DNA from: Treponema sp.
Lineage (GTDB): Bacteria > Spirochaetota > Spirochaetia > Treponematales > Treponemataceae
Length of the DNA: 38,208 nt
Direction: 5' to 3'
Assembly: GCA_016294105.1 (NCBI GenBank)
Contig: JAEDCN010000022.1
Span: 1-38,208 of the forward strand
The translations under genes and the position numbers were made by a program. The notes beneath the pieces are model-generated. The model was not told the DNA's origin and searched no databases. It was given only the letters and a program-made list of their open reading frames with translations. Positions 24,290-32,416 of the stretch are shown one piece after another. The stretch's first letter is position 1, and the number at the start of each line of letters is the position of its first letter.

Positions 24290-25321
24290 ATGGACATGAT
24301 TGAACGAAAGAAATTTCAAGATTATCAAAATATTGAAACCCTAGTAAATGAAGGACTTCATATTGCCATGTCCCATGTTTTGGCAGATGATTCCTTGGAT
24401 GTTATATTGTCCTATTTAGGAAAGATTCTCAAGGCAGACCGAGTCTATATCTTTGAAAAAAATGTACGAGGTAACGACGACAATACCTACGAGTGGGCGC
24501 GAGAGGGTGTATCTGAAGAAAAGGAAAATCTTCAGGATGTGCCCGCAGAGGTTTGTGCCAACTGGTATCAGGATTTTTCTGAAGGTAAGATTACAATAAT
24601 CAAGGATTTAGAAGAAATCAAAAATCAGAACCAGCTATTGTACGAAGTACTGAAGGTGCAAAATATTTCTTCCATCGTTACCGTGCCTTTATTTGAAGAT
24701 GGAGTGCCCATTGGATTCTACGGCGTGGACAATCCTCCTGAGGATATGTTGGATTATACCGTAAACCTACTTCAGATGATGGGATATTTTGTACTGGCTC
24801 TGCTTCGTCAGCGAAACCTTCAGAAGGAATTGCTGCACATGAGCTATAATGATGATTTGACCAAGGTTGGTAACCGTAGATTTTTTGCTGACACCATACA
24901 GAAAATGACTGACGAGGATGCAGTAGGTTTTGTCTATTGTGATGTTACTGGCTTGAAGCGATTGAACGACTCAGAAGGCCATCAGGCTGGAGATAAGCTT
25001 TTACTGCAGGTTACTTCTATATTAAAGGAAGTTTTTTCTAAGGAACAAATATTCCGCTTGGGTGGCGATGAATTTGTAGTGTTGTTTCGTTCCTCGGATT
25101 ATGATCTGTTTCAGGACAAGGTGTTGCAGATTATGTTCCAGCATAAGATTCTCCAGCTTCGAGAATTGTCCATTCAGCGTCAGGTGAATCTGGCTATAGG
25201 CTCCTCCTGGGTACAGAACCCTGGCAACAAACTGATAGAACTCTTGTCAGAGGCCGAAGAAAAAATGTATCAGGACAAGGCTGAATTCTATCGCTGTGCA
25301 GGAATAGACCGTAGAAAATAA
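24290..25321 (+). CDS. GAF-domain diguanylate cyclase (GGDEF)
   Basis: A 343-aa soluble protein that probably makes cyclic di-GMP. An N-terminal GAF domain (~20-175, with VYIFEKN and IVTVPLFEDGVPIGFYGVDN) precedes a GGDEF domain (~190-343). The active site G258-G259-D260-E261-F262 is intact. The inhibitory I-site RxxD is absent (SKEQ occupies that position), so product inhibition through it is unlikely. There is no transmembrane segment, so the GAF domain must sense a cytoplasmic ligand. The start is ATG 24290; the second Met, two codons later, is an alternative. A short stem (TTGGAG...CTCCAA, ~25326-25343) follows the gene without a clear T-tract. Confidence 0.93.
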   Translation: MDMIERKKFQDYQNIETLVNEGLHIAMSHVLADDSLDVILSYLGKILKADRVYIFEKNVRGNDDNTYEWAREGVSEEKENLQDVPAEVCANWYQDFSEGKITIIKDLEEIKNQNQLLYEVLKVQNISSIVTVPLFEDGVPIGFYGVDNPPEDMLDYTVNLLQMMGYFVLALLRQRNLQKELLHMSYNDDLTKVGNRRFFADTIQKMTDEDAVGFVYCDVTGLKRLNDSEGHQAGDKLLLQVTSILKEVFSKEQIFRLGGDEFVVLFRSSDYDLFQDKVLQIMFQHKILQLRELSIQRQVNLAIGSSWVQNPGNKLIELLSEAEEKMYQDKAEFYRCAGIDRRK

Positions 25322-25397
25322 GTTGATTGGAGACCGAGCTCCAAGGTGAATGCATTCTTTTAATTGGCTGCTGTTCTCCGTGAAATCCTCCGTATAC

Positions 25398-25426
25398 TTG
25401 CCAATTTCTCTGGGAATTATTAAATT
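25398..25426 (+). promoter_or_regulatory. Probable htpG promoter
   Basis: TTGCCA (25398-25403), a 17-nt spacer and TAAATT (25421-25426). No CIRCE operator or other inverted repeat was found in the region, so heat-shock control is not evident from the DNA. Confidence 0.45.
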
Positions 25427-25473
25427 ATAGATAGAAATCTTTAATCTTTTTAGTAATCATACAGGAGAAACAG

Positions 25474-27474
25474 ATGGCAACCTATCAGTTTCAGACAGAA
25501 GTAAACCAGCTTCTGACCCTCATCATCCATTCCTTGTATTCCAACAAGGACATTTTTTTGCGGGAGATTGTTTCCAATGCTTCCGATGCACTGGACAAAC
25601 TCAAGTACCTGACCCTTTCCGACGATGCCTACAAGGGCGTTGTCTTTGATCCTCGCATTGACATCAGCTTTGAGGAAGATACTGGTGTGCTGGTGGTGCG
25701 GGACACAGGAATCGGTATGGACGGTGACGAGCTTACCACCAACTTGGGAACCATTGCCCGCTCTGGAACAAAGGCTTTCTTGGAGCGACTTACCTCCGAT
25801 GCAAAGAAGGATTCCGCCCTCATCGGTCAGTTTGGTGTAGGATTCTATTCCGCATTTATGGCCGCTTCCCGCATTGACGTATACACTCGCAAGGCAGCCA
25901 CAGACACACTTTTCCACTGGTGCAGCGAAGGAACTAGTTCCTACGAGATGGAAGGTGTGGCCCTTGATGGAGAAGAAGCCAAGAAATACAATTTTGACGG
26001 TGAAGGTGCCCACGGTACTGCCATTGTCATGACCTTGAACGATGAAAGCAAGGAATATGCTAGCCGCTGGAAGGTGGAGGAACTGGTAAAGCGTTATAGC
26101 GACCACATTGCCTTCCCCATCTACCTGCATTACAGTCAGAATCAGTATGATGACAAAGGAACTGTAACTGGTAAGGAAGATAAGGTGGACCAAATCAACA
26201 GTGCCAGTGCCTTGTGGAAGCGACCTAAGTCCAAGCTTACTGCAGAAGATTACAACGATTTTTACAAGACCTTTTCCCACGACGGAACTCCACCTTTGAT
26301 GTATGTGCATACCCATGCAGAAGGAACCCAAGAATATACTACTTTGTTCTATGTTCCTGAGCAGGCACCCTTCGATATGTATCATGCAGACTACAAGAGT
26401 GGCCTCAAGCTGTACGTAAAGCGTGTTTTCATTACCGATGACGACCGTGAGCTGCTGCCTGCCTACCTACGCTTTGTTCGCGGTATCATTGATAGCGAGG
26501 ATTTGCCCTTGAATGTAAGCCGCGAGATTTTGCAGCAGAACCGTATCCTTGAGTCAATTAAGTCCCAGTCTGTGAAAAAGCTTTTGGGTGAATTCAAGAA
26601 GATGGGTGAGGCTGGAGATAAGGCTCGCAAGGCAGCCCAGGAATCAGGCGGTGTGGATAAGCTCAGTGAGGATGACAAGAAGGCTCTGGACAAGTGGAAC
26701 CAGTTTGTGTCTCAGTTCAACCGCCCCATGAAAGAAGGCTTGTTCTCTGACTTTACCAACAAGGACGAGATTGCAGAGATTGTTCGCTTTAAGTCCACCG
26801 CTCCAGAAGGCACCGATGATGAAAATGGTAATGCCAACTGGACCAGCTTTGCAGACTACGTTCAGCGAATGAAGAGCGACCAAAAGGCTATCTACTATAT
26901 TACCGGTACTGACGAAAAGACCCTGCGTTCATCTCCCTTGCTGGAGGCCTACAAGAATCAGGGCTTAGAAGTACTGATTATGGCAGACGACATTGACGAT
27001 TTGGTTATTCCTTCCCTTGGTAAGTACAAGGACTTTGATCTGAAGTCTGTAAACCGCGCTGGTAGCGATGATGAGCTTGGGGTAGACAAGGAAGAGGCTG
27101 AAAAGAAGGAAAAGGAATTCAAGCCTATTGTGGAAAAAATCAAGAATGCCTTGGGTGAGCGGGTAAAAGACGTTCATCTTTCCAAGAGACTTTCCGATTC
27201 ACCTTCTTGTATTGTTGTGGATGAGGAAGATCCTTCCTTCCAGATGGAGCGCATGATGCGGGCCATGGGACGTACTGGATTTGGCGAGGTAAAGCCAATT
27301 TTGGAGGTAAATGGAGAGCATCCTATCGTTGCCAGCTTGAAGGATTGCGACGATGCAGCTTACATCGAGGATTTGTCCAACGTGCTGCTTGACCAAGCCT
27401 TGTTGGTGGACGGTGCTGAGCTGAAGAATCCTTCTGACTTTGTAAAGCGGCTAAATCGGTTGATTAAAAAATAA
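25474..27474 (+). CDS. htpG: Chaperone protein HtpG (Hsp90)
   Basis: A 666-aa cytoplasmic Hsp90 ATP-dependent chaperone. The N-terminal ATPase domain shows YSNKDIFLREIVSNASDALD, then DTGIGM and IGQFGVGFYSAFM, the three GHKL nucleotide-binding motifs. The middle domain contains LYVKRVFITDDDRELLPAYL and GIIDSEDLPLNVSREILQ, with the catalytic-loop arginine preserved. The C-terminal dimerisation domain ends DFVKRLNRLIKK. It is somewhat longer than E. coli HtpG (624 aa), largely in a charged linker (KARKAAQESGGVDKLSEDD). CAGGAGA precedes the ATG. Confidence 0.98.
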   Translation: MATYQFQTEVNQLLTLIIHSLYSNKDIFLREIVSNASDALDKLKYLTLSDDAYKGVVFDPRIDISFEEDTGVLVVRDTGIGMDGDELTTNLGTIARSGTKAFLERLTSDAKKDSALIGQFGVGFYSAFMAASRIDVYTRKAATDTLFHWCSEGTSSYEMEGVALDGEEAKKYNFDGEGAHGTAIVMTLNDESKEYASRWKVEELVKRYSDHIAFPIYLHYSQNQYDDKGTVTGKEDKVDQINSASALWKRPKSKLTAEDYNDFYKTFSHDGTPPLMYVHTHAEGTQEYTTLFYVPEQAPFDMYHADYKSGLKLYVKRVFITDDDRELLPAYLRFVRGIIDSEDLPLNVSREILQQNRILESIKSQSVKKLLGEFKKMGEAGDKARKAAQESGGVDKLSEDDKKALDKWNQFVSQFNRPMKEGLFSDFTNKDEIAEIVRFKSTAPEGTDDENGNANWTSFADYVQRMKSDQKAIYYITGTDEKTLRSSPLLEAYKNQGLEVLIMADDIDDLVIPSLGKYKDFDLKSVNRAGSDDELGVDKEEAEKKEKEFKPIVEKIKNALGERVKDVHLSKRLSDSPSCIVVDEEDPSFQMERMMRAMGRTGFGEVKPILEVNGEHPIVASLKDCDDAAYIEDLSNVLLDQALLVDGAELKNPSDFVKRLNRLIKK

Positions 27475-27642
27475 AGGGTAGTTTGTGATTTCTGCCTCCG
27501 AGGTTTTCTCGGGGGCATTTGTTTCGTTTAAAAACATATTCTTTTTTCTTTTTATCCTGAGATTCCACGAGAATTTTTTCCACAAAATTAGAAAAATTAT
27601 AAATGTTGCCATGATTAAGTTGTGATGTGTAAGCTTATTCAT
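27451..27642 (-). CDS. Small hydrophobic peptide or gene remnant
   Basis: A minus-strand frame of 63 codons whose ATG is preceded by a perfect AAGGAGG six bases upstream, the only reason to take it seriously. The first ~40 residues contain a membrane-like segment (LIMATFIIFLILW) and a basic stretch (LRIKRKK). The rest runs through the htpG terminator and over the end of htpG, so it is unlikely to be original coding sequence. The likeliest readings are a truncated gene whose start and ribosome-binding site survive, or a small membrane peptide. Function unknown. Confidence 0.25.
   Translation of the reverse strand: MNKLTHHNLIMATFIIFLILWKKFSWNLRIKRKKNMFLNETNAPEKTSEAEITNYPLFFNQPI
27493..27524 (+). 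terminator. Terminator of htpG
   Basis: TGCCTCCGAG (27493-27502) pairs with CTCGGGGGCA (27508-27517), 10 bp with one G-U and a 5-nt loop, followed by TTTGTTT. Confidence 0.82.
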
Positions 27643-27701
27643 CGTTGCCTCCTTACTCTAGAATACCCTTAGTTACAGTATCTGTCAAAGGGAAAATAAG
27701 C

Positions 27702-27735
27702 TTGACTTCACAGTTTTACACAGGTATACTGTGTA
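27702..27735 (+). promoter_or_regulatory. dinJ-yafQ promoter with palindromic operator
   Basis: TTGACT (27702-27707), a 17-nt spacer and TATACT (27725-27730). A perfect inverted repeat, TACACAG (27717-27723) - GTATA - CTGTGTA (27729-27735), is centred on the -10. This is the position expected for an antitoxin or toxin-antitoxin complex repressing its own operon. Confidence 0.82.
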
Positions 27736-27769
27736 TATCATTGTAATTTTATTTTTGAGAGGTGAGAAT

Positions 27770-28039
27770 ATGGCAAACATTACAGTAACTTTGGATGATG
27801 AAGACAAAAGACAACTTACAGAATTCTGCGATCAAATTGGGGTTTCAGTTTCCACCTTGTTTACTATTTTTTCTAAGAAGGTTATTCGGGAGTGGGAGAT
27901 TCCTTTTAAGATTGGCCTAGACAAACCAAATCGAGCCACAATTCGTGCCATGAAAGAAGGCGAAAAAATCTTGAAGAACCTAGACAAGGTAAAGGTTTAT
28001 GACAATGTAGAAGATGCCTTGATGGAGTTGAAGAGATGA
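27770..28039 (+). CDS. dinJ: RelB/DinJ family antitoxin
   Basis: An 89-aa antitoxin. The start is ATG 27770 (MANITVTLDDEDKRQLTEFC), because GAGGTGAG lies just upstream; the open frame extends 13 codons further but overlaps the promoter. The N-terminus is a ribbon-helix-helix DNA-binding motif (ITVTLDDEDKRQLTEFCDQI then GVSVSTLFTIFSKKVI). The C-terminal tail (DKPNRATIRAMKEGEKIL to DALMELKR) is the toxin-neutralising part. The stop overlaps the toxin ATG (ATGA, 28036-28039), indicating coupling. It should dimerise on the palindrome over its own -10. Confidence 0.9.
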   Translation: MANITVTLDDEDKRQLTEFCDQIGVSVSTLFTIFSKKVIREWEIPFKIGLDKPNRATIRAMKEGEKILKNLDKVKVYDNVEDALMELKR

Positions 28040-28326
28040 GAGAGGTGGAAGATAAATATAAGACTGTTTGGACGACTAAGTTCAAGAAAGAATATAAACT
28101 GGCAATGAAACGGGGAAAGGATATTTCGAAGTTGGATGAGATAGTTAGATGCTTAGCGAAAGACTTGGAGCTTCCCGCAGCTCTATGTGATCACGAGTTA
28201 AAGGGAAACTGGAAAAACCACCGAGAACTGCATATAGAAGGTGATTGGCTTCTCATCTATCAAAAAATTGAAGATATTCTTATCTTGGAATTAACGAGAA
28301 CAGGCTCCCATTCAGATTTGTTTTAA
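28036..28326 (+). CDS. yafQ: YafQ family mRNA interferase toxin
   Basis: A 96-aa RelE-superfamily ribosome-dependent endoribonuclease. The active-site residues known from E. coli YafQ line up: H53 (CDHELKGNW), H66 and D70 (ELHIEGDW), W71 in DWLLIY, and H92 in RTGSHSDLF. The full length and intact catalytic set suggest an active toxin, unlike the PIN remnant elsewhere in the window. It is translationally coupled to dinJ. A strong bidirectional terminator follows. Confidence 0.93.
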   Translation: MREVEDKYKTVWTTKFKKEYKLAMKRGKDISKLDEIVRCLAKDLELPAALCDHELKGNWKNHRELHIEGDWLLIYQKIEDILILELTRTGSHSDLF

Positions 28327-28364
28327 ACTTTGGATTGTATTTATGGACAATCTCTTGAAAAATA

Positions 28365-28405
28365 GCAAAAGAAGAGGACAAGTGAAAAACTTGTCCTCTT
28401 TTGCA
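28365..28405. terminator. Bidirectional terminator between yafQ and the outer-membrane protein gene
   Basis: AAGAGGACAAGT (28372-28383), a 5-nt loop and ACTTGTCCTCTT (28389-28400) form a perfect 12-bp stem with A-rich and T-rich flanks on both sides. Confidence 0.92.
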
Positions 28406-28428
28406 AGATAAAATCGTAAATCGTGATT

Positions 28429-29325
28429 TTACATCTGGAATCGTAAGCCTAAGTTTGCACCCCAAATGGAGCTTACAAAGTCATAAGAAGCACTGAGGTT
28501 TGCATGGAACATGAAGATATCAAAGCCTATACCACCAAAGAGTTGTGGATGGAATCGGTCTCCAAAGCCTCTGTTAACAGTGCCTTTTTCTACCTGACCG
28601 ATGGTACCGTATCCTTCGAAAGTTGCATTGTATTCCCAGGCCCAGCTGTTAGTGGACTGAGCCATAACCCCTCTAAATCCCAAGAATGGAACTAAGAAGA
28701 GTATTTTCTTTGACACCTGTGCTTCAAAAAAGATGCTTGTTGTTTCAAAATCGCTACGTACAAAGGCTGAATCCTCTACCTTTACTTCAACAAACCCCTT
28801 GTTGTACATAAATCCCATGCCCACAGAGACTGCAGGAATAATTATCTTATCTTGGAGAATTGCATATCGCAAGGAGCCGCCTATGGTTAAATAATCAAAG
28901 GTAACATTGTCGAATTTCATGTTTGGAAGGCGCATAAAGCTCATACCAATATCAAAGGGAAGGAATACACCTCCCACTCGTGCATCTGCAGTGAAGGTGG
29001 GGAATGCTAGGCTATCTCCTAATGAAGGAAAGCTTGCTCCTCCTGATACTTCATTAAACTGGGACAAAGCCTTGTTCAAGCCATCTATAGGGAGCTCTGC
29101 AGCACCAAAAGACAGACCAAGTCCAAAGTGGGGCGGAGCCCTGGGGAAAATATTACCAATCCATGCTTCTGGCCAAACTCCCTGCTGCAGGGCAACATTG
29201 GGAATTACATCAAAAAGCTGAATAGAAAAATCCTCCAGTCCTTGGGAAACCTTGTCTGCTGGGGTAGCAAAAACAGACAGAGTCAGAAGCAAAACAAGCC
29301 CTATAGCAATAATTTTCTTTGACAT
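28429..29325 (-). CDS. Exported outer-membrane protein (beta-barrel-like)
   Basis: A 298-aa protein. MSKKIIAIGLVLLLTLSVFA is a signal peptide with likely cleavage after AFA-type residues, and there is no lipobox. The mature part has alternating beta strands (FGLGLSFGAAEL, ADARVGGVFLPFDIGMSF, PAVSVGMGFMY, HANLSASYDF) and ends GANLGLRFQM, as expected for a small barrel. It resembles unnamed treponemal outer-membrane proteins, and I assign no function. CAGGAGGTTATT before the ATG is a strong ribosome-binding site; a minus-strand TATAAT (29379-29374) lies about 45 nt upstream, so it may have its own promoter. Confidence 0.75.
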   Translation of the reverse strand: MSKKIIAIGLVLLLTLSVFATPADKVSQGLEDFSIQLFDVIPNVALQQGVWPEAWIGNIFPRAPPHFGLGLSFGAAELPIDGLNKALSQFNEVSGGASFPSLGDSLAFPTFTADARVGGVFLPFDIGMSFMRLPNMKFDNVTFDYLTIGGSLRYAILQDKIIIPAVSVGMGFMYNKGFVEVKVEDSAFVRSDFETTSIFFEAQVSKKILFLVPFLGFRGVMAQSTNSWAWEYNATFEGYGTIGQVEKGTVNRGFGDRFHPQLFGGIGFDIFMFHANLSASYDFVSSIWGANLGLRFQM

Positions 29326-29414
29326 AATAACCTCCTGAAAAGCGTATAGCTTTGGTTAGTAATTTGTACTTTGATTATAGCATTAAATTGGTAAAAAAAT
29401 ACTGAAGATATTAT

Positions 29415-29448
29415 GAAATTTCGGGCATTGACCAAAAAATCAATGCCC
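29415..29448 (-). terminator. Probable terminator of the lipoprotein gene
   Basis: GGGCATTGA (29423-29431) and TCAATGCCC (29440-29448) form a 9-bp stem 8 bp past the stop on the minus strand. The following T-tract is weak. Confidence 0.55.
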
Positions 29449-29455
29449 ATCAGTT

Positions 29456-29995
29456 TTAGTTTTGAGCGGTAGCGGTGGACCAACCTTTTAGGGGATCCCA
29501 TTTACTGAAATCAAGATATTCTTTGGCTTTATCTAAAGAATTAGAAGAAAAACAAGCGGTTTGCTTATTGTTTACTGATGTGTAGAATGTTGCCCATTCG
29601 ACAGTTGTACTTGTAATTGAGAGGACGTACAATGGGAGATAACATCCTGTATGGGGATTTTCTTCTGTAAAGTTGGGGTACTGAGATGGACTGTGGTTTG
29701 AATGATTACTACACTCTAAAAGGTATACTGTTCCTTCTGGTGTTGTCCTGCTTTCTACAATTTTACCTTCTGTGTTGTAGCTGTCTTCAAAGCCTAGTTT
29801 TACCGTATTTGTTGTAACAGAAAACAGTTCTCTATATTCACTCTTATACGTCTTTCCTGCAAAATCTGCCAAAGGGTTGTTTTCCGCTCCCCCCACAGGA
29901 TTTTCACAGCCTGCAAAAAGGATAGTGGCAATGATGATGAGTCCCAGGACGACTCCCTGCAACAGTCTTGCTGTTTTCTTGTTGTGCATGCTCAT
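29456..29995 (-). CDS. Small lipoprotein of unknown function
   Basis: A 179-aa protein. The N-terminus has a basic start, a hydrophobic core (LLQGVVLGLIIIATIL) and the lipobox LFAGC, so it is a predicted lipoprotein. The mature part looks like a small beta-sandwich or lipocalin-like domain (AGKTYKSEYRELFSVTTNTV then KLGFED), with cysteines that could pair (LLECSN, TGCYLP, TACFSS). AAGGAGG precedes the ATG. It lies 79 bp downstream of the TonB-dependent receptor on the same strand with no obvious terminator between, so it may be read from the riboswitch-controlled transcript. Confidence 0.75.
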   Translation of the reverse strand: MSMHNKKTARLLQGVVLGLIIIATILFAGCENPVGGAENNPLADFAGKTYKSEYRELFSVTTNTVKLGFEDSYNTEGKIVESRTTPEGTVYLLECSNHSNHSPSQYPNFTEENPHTGCYLPLYVLSITSTTVEWATFYTSVNNKQTACFSSNSLDKAKEYLDFSKWDPLKGWSTATAQN

Positions 29996-30074
29996 GATGA
30001 GCCTCCTTCAATATAAAATTATCCTGCTTGGCATTGTGCCAGAACAGATTCAATACATGGGTGAGTAGGTTAAA

Positions 30075-32126
30075 TTAGAATGTAGCCTTGATTTTCACGG
30101 AATAACTGCGGGAGGGGCCACTGTAATTGTCGTGGTACAGGTATTTCTGGTTTAAAAGGTTGCTGCCTTCCACTGTAAACACCAGATTCTCGCTATATTT
30201 CCAGGTTACACCGCAGGAAAGTAGGTGAATGGGGCTGTAGTAGGTGGTGTTGTAGTTGGAGATGTAGCGTTTTGAGGTAAAATCATAGTTCACCTGTAAA
30301 CCAATCTGTTTGTAGCCTGCTTCCAGACCAAGGTTTGCCAGCACCAGTGGCACCCACATGATTTGCTTTCCGTAGTATTCCTTGTCTAGCAAAAATGTCC
30401 GTGTTACTGCCAGATTCAGCTTGTAGCCTAGCTGCCAGTGGGTGCCCACTTTGTAGCTGTTTTGAGAGTTGAGGGTAGCGTCAAAGTAGTATGCTGCCCC
30501 AGCATTTTCCGTGTGAAGGGTAGAATAGCTTAAATCTTGGTAGTTGCCACTGACCCAGCGGATTTTATCTTGATAATAGCTAAATCCCAAGCTAGCAGTA
30601 ACTGGAACAAGCTTAAAAAGACGAGGCTGGTTTTCTGCATCCTGATTTAAAATAGTTGAGGCGAATTTTAGTCGGATGGAATAGCCAGATTCAGGCTTAA
30701 GGTGAGGATTTCCGTGGTCTATGAGCTGGCCACCACCACTAGTACCAGTTCCGGTGGAACTAGTTCCTGTAGTTTCCAGTGCTGTTACCAAGCCAGCATA
30801 GTTCCAGTACAGTTGGTTAAAGGTGGGCAGCACATTTTGAGTGGAAAAACTCAGAGTAAAATAAGCCAGGTTAATGGCCAAGGCTCCATTAAAATTGTGA
30901 TGAAAAACAAGCTCTTGTTTTCCCTGCCCGGCAGTGGTGTCCCAAGCCATAAAATATCCTGCCATGGGCTGAATTTGTATCAGCTGTCCTTTGCCAAAAA
31001 TTGCAGTAAAGGAAGGATAAAGACTGTAGCGAGAAGGATTAACAACAGAGGTTTGTGCAGAAGAAAAATTACTGAGGATAGCTCCGCCCTTCAGAGAAAA
31101 TGACGGCTGGGAATTTGCTAGCTGGTTCAAAATCCAGGGGCGTTCATCCTGCCAGGGGGAGGTGGGAGCGATGTAATCAAGCTGCAGAGTCAAATTGTGG
31201 AAAGCATTGTTCGTGTTCACACTGGTTTTGTTGGCCTCTTGGTAGGTGAGGGAATCCAGCTTGTAGTGGAATTGTACCAAGGTGCGACCAACAGGCGAGA
31301 ACAATTCTCCAAAAATGGTGTGTCCTGTGGAAAGGTTCGTTTGTAATCCTGCAGGAGAAAGGCTTGCTGGCACCTGGAGTCGATTGTAGGAAAGATTGTG
31401 GCTTCCACCAATGGTGTGGCTTCCTACAAACCGATTCCAACCCACCAGTCCAGATGCAGACTGGTAGCCGTTTCCTTCTTGAGTCTGGCCGTTTACAAGT
31501 CTGTAGCGGTTTGCAGCAGTGGTACCAGCAAGGGAAACCTTGAGTGCCGTGCCAGCCACCACATCTTGAAGCTGAATGCTATACTGGTTGGTGTCAAAGG
31601 CGTTCGTTTCGTAGGAGGTGGTGGAAAAACTGGTGGAAATCTTTCTATCAGAAAATGACTTAGTGCTGATGGAAATGGTGGTACCAGCAAATTCTTCTTG
31701 CCCTAAAATTGGGGTATTGTGAATAGTTATGCTGCTGATGGATTCCAAAGCTAAGGTGTTCCAGTCGAATTCCCCAGTGTTGGGGTTATTCGCTAACACT
31801 CCATCTACGTATACCTTGATGCAGGCGCCTGCATAGCCTCCAATAGAAACATTGGTTTGGGAGCCAGTTCCTCCGGTGGACATAACCAAGCAGCTATTTT
31901 TGCCTAAAAAATCCACCAAGGAGTTGGCGTTTGAAGCTGCAATGTCTTCCTGACTAAAATACTGTTCCAGATTTGCACCATCAAGTATGGTGGTAACGGT
32001 GCCCAAGTCCAGGCTCTGGGCTACAAGGGGCAAACTTACTGCAAGGGGTTGGAAAAAAAAGCCCCAGATGGCGAGTACAAGGAATCGGCTCCAAACATGC
32101 TGTCTGGATAAATTTCTAGTGGCCAT
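30075..32126 (-). CDS. btuB: TonB-dependent outer-membrane receptor, probably for cobalamin
   Basis: A 683-aa receptor that takes up its ligand across the outer membrane using TonB energy. The signal peptide is ~1-37. The plug domain (~40-160) includes SLVDFLGKNSCLVMSTGGTG, VYVDGVLANNPNTGEFDW, SISSITIHNTP and FAGTTISISTK, the usual plug pattern. A ~520-residue barrel ends GPSRSYSVKIKATF, with a terminal Phe. Ligand identity rests on context: a cobalamin riboswitch sits directly upstream, so vitamin B12 or another corrinoid is the likely cargo and btuB the likely name. GAGGAGG precedes the ATG. Short Thr/Ser/Gly repeats (TGTSSTGTGTSGGG) suggest a variable external loop. Confidence 0.88.
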   Translation of the reverse strand: MATRNLSRQHVWSRFLVLAIWGFFFQPLAVSLPLVAQSLDLGTVTTILDGANLEQYFSQEDIAASNANSLVDFLGKNSCLVMSTGGTGSQTNVSIGGYAGACIKVYVDGVLANNPNTGEFDWNTLALESISSITIHNTPILGQEEFAGTTISISTKSFSDRKISTSFSTTSYETNAFDTNQYSIQLQDVVAGTALKVSLAGTTAANRYRLVNGQTQEGNGYQSASGLVGWNRFVGSHTIGGSHNLSYNRLQVPASLSPAGLQTNLSTGHTIFGELFSPVGRTLVQFHYKLDSLTYQEANKTSVNTNNAFHNLTLQLDYIAPTSPWQDERPWILNQLANSQPSFSLKGGAILSNFSSAQTSVVNPSRYSLYPSFTAIFGKGQLIQIQPMAGYFMAWDTTAGQGKQELVFHHNFNGALAINLAYFTLSFSTQNVLPTFNQLYWNYAGLVTALETTGTSSTGTGTSGGGQLIDHGNPHLKPESGYSIRLKFASTILNQDAENQPRLFKLVPVTASLGFSYYQDKIRWVSGNYQDLSYSTLHTENAGAAYYFDATLNSQNSYKVGTHWQLGYKLNLAVTRTFLLDKEYYGKQIMWVPLVLANLGLEAGYKQIGLQVNYDFTSKRYISNYNTTYYSPIHLLSCGVTWKYSENLVFTVEGSNLLNQKYLYHDNYSGPSRSYSVKIKATF

Positions 32127-32164
32127 ACAATCCTCCTCGGGAAGGTATGAAAAGGGTGAGATTT

Positions 32165-32314
32165 AACAGTCGTCTCCTGGCTTGCAGATTGTGGGTTTGT
32201 AAAACTGCACTTGTGGCACGCCTTCTCGCCTGCGGGGCAATGGCATTTGTGTCACTTATCTGCTTACAGTGGCGGGACCGCTCCAGATTCACACTGGATT
32301 CCGTTACTGCTATG
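32165..32314 (-). ncRNA. Cobalamin (B12) riboswitch
   Basis: On the minus strand, in order: GAATCCAGTGTGAATC, the core GCGGTCCCGCCACTGTAA, a central stem region (CCCCGCAGGCGAGAAGGCGT) and the B12 box GCCAGGAGAC (in 32184-32171). These are the conserved elements of the cobalamin aptamer in the right order and spacing. It starts at the predicted RNA start and ends about 40 nt before btuB. No T-tract hairpin is seen between the aptamer and the gene, so control of translation initiation (occluding GAGGAGG) is more likely than attenuation. Binding would lower btuB expression when B12 is plentiful. Confidence 0.93.
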
Positions 32315-32320
32315 GTTGGT

Positions 32321-32348
32321 ATTTTAATGAAAAGAGATGATTAGTCAA
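32321..32348 (-). promoter_or_regulatory. Promoter of the riboswitch-btuB transcript
   Basis: On the minus strand TTGACT (32348-32343), a 16-nt spacer and TAAAAT (32326-32321) predict an RNA start near 32314, exactly where the aptamer begins. Confidence 0.75.
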
Positions 32349-32364
32349 TAAAAAACTTCAGAAA

Positions 32365-32393
32365 TGGACATTTGAAACTAAAGTTATTATAAT
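32365..32393 (+). promoter_or_regulatory. Promoter of the membrane diguanylate cyclase
   Basis: TGGACA (32365-32370), a 17-nt spacer and TATAAT (32388-32393). It is back to back with the btuB promoter (16 bp between the two -35 boxes). The leader is only about 17 nt and includes GGGAGAGAGAG. Confidence 0.78.
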
Positions 32394-32416
32394 GTATTTG
32401 TGGGAGAGAGAGATTT

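Noticed and set aside
25322..25473. Search for a CIRCE heat-shock operator upstream of htpG
   Set aside because: No TTAGCACTC-N9-GAGTGCTAA-like inverted repeat is present in the gap.
25450..26385. Long minus-strand open frame antisense to htpG (311 codons)
   Set aside because: No Shine-Dalgarno and no family features; it lies entirely over a conserved Hsp90 gene.
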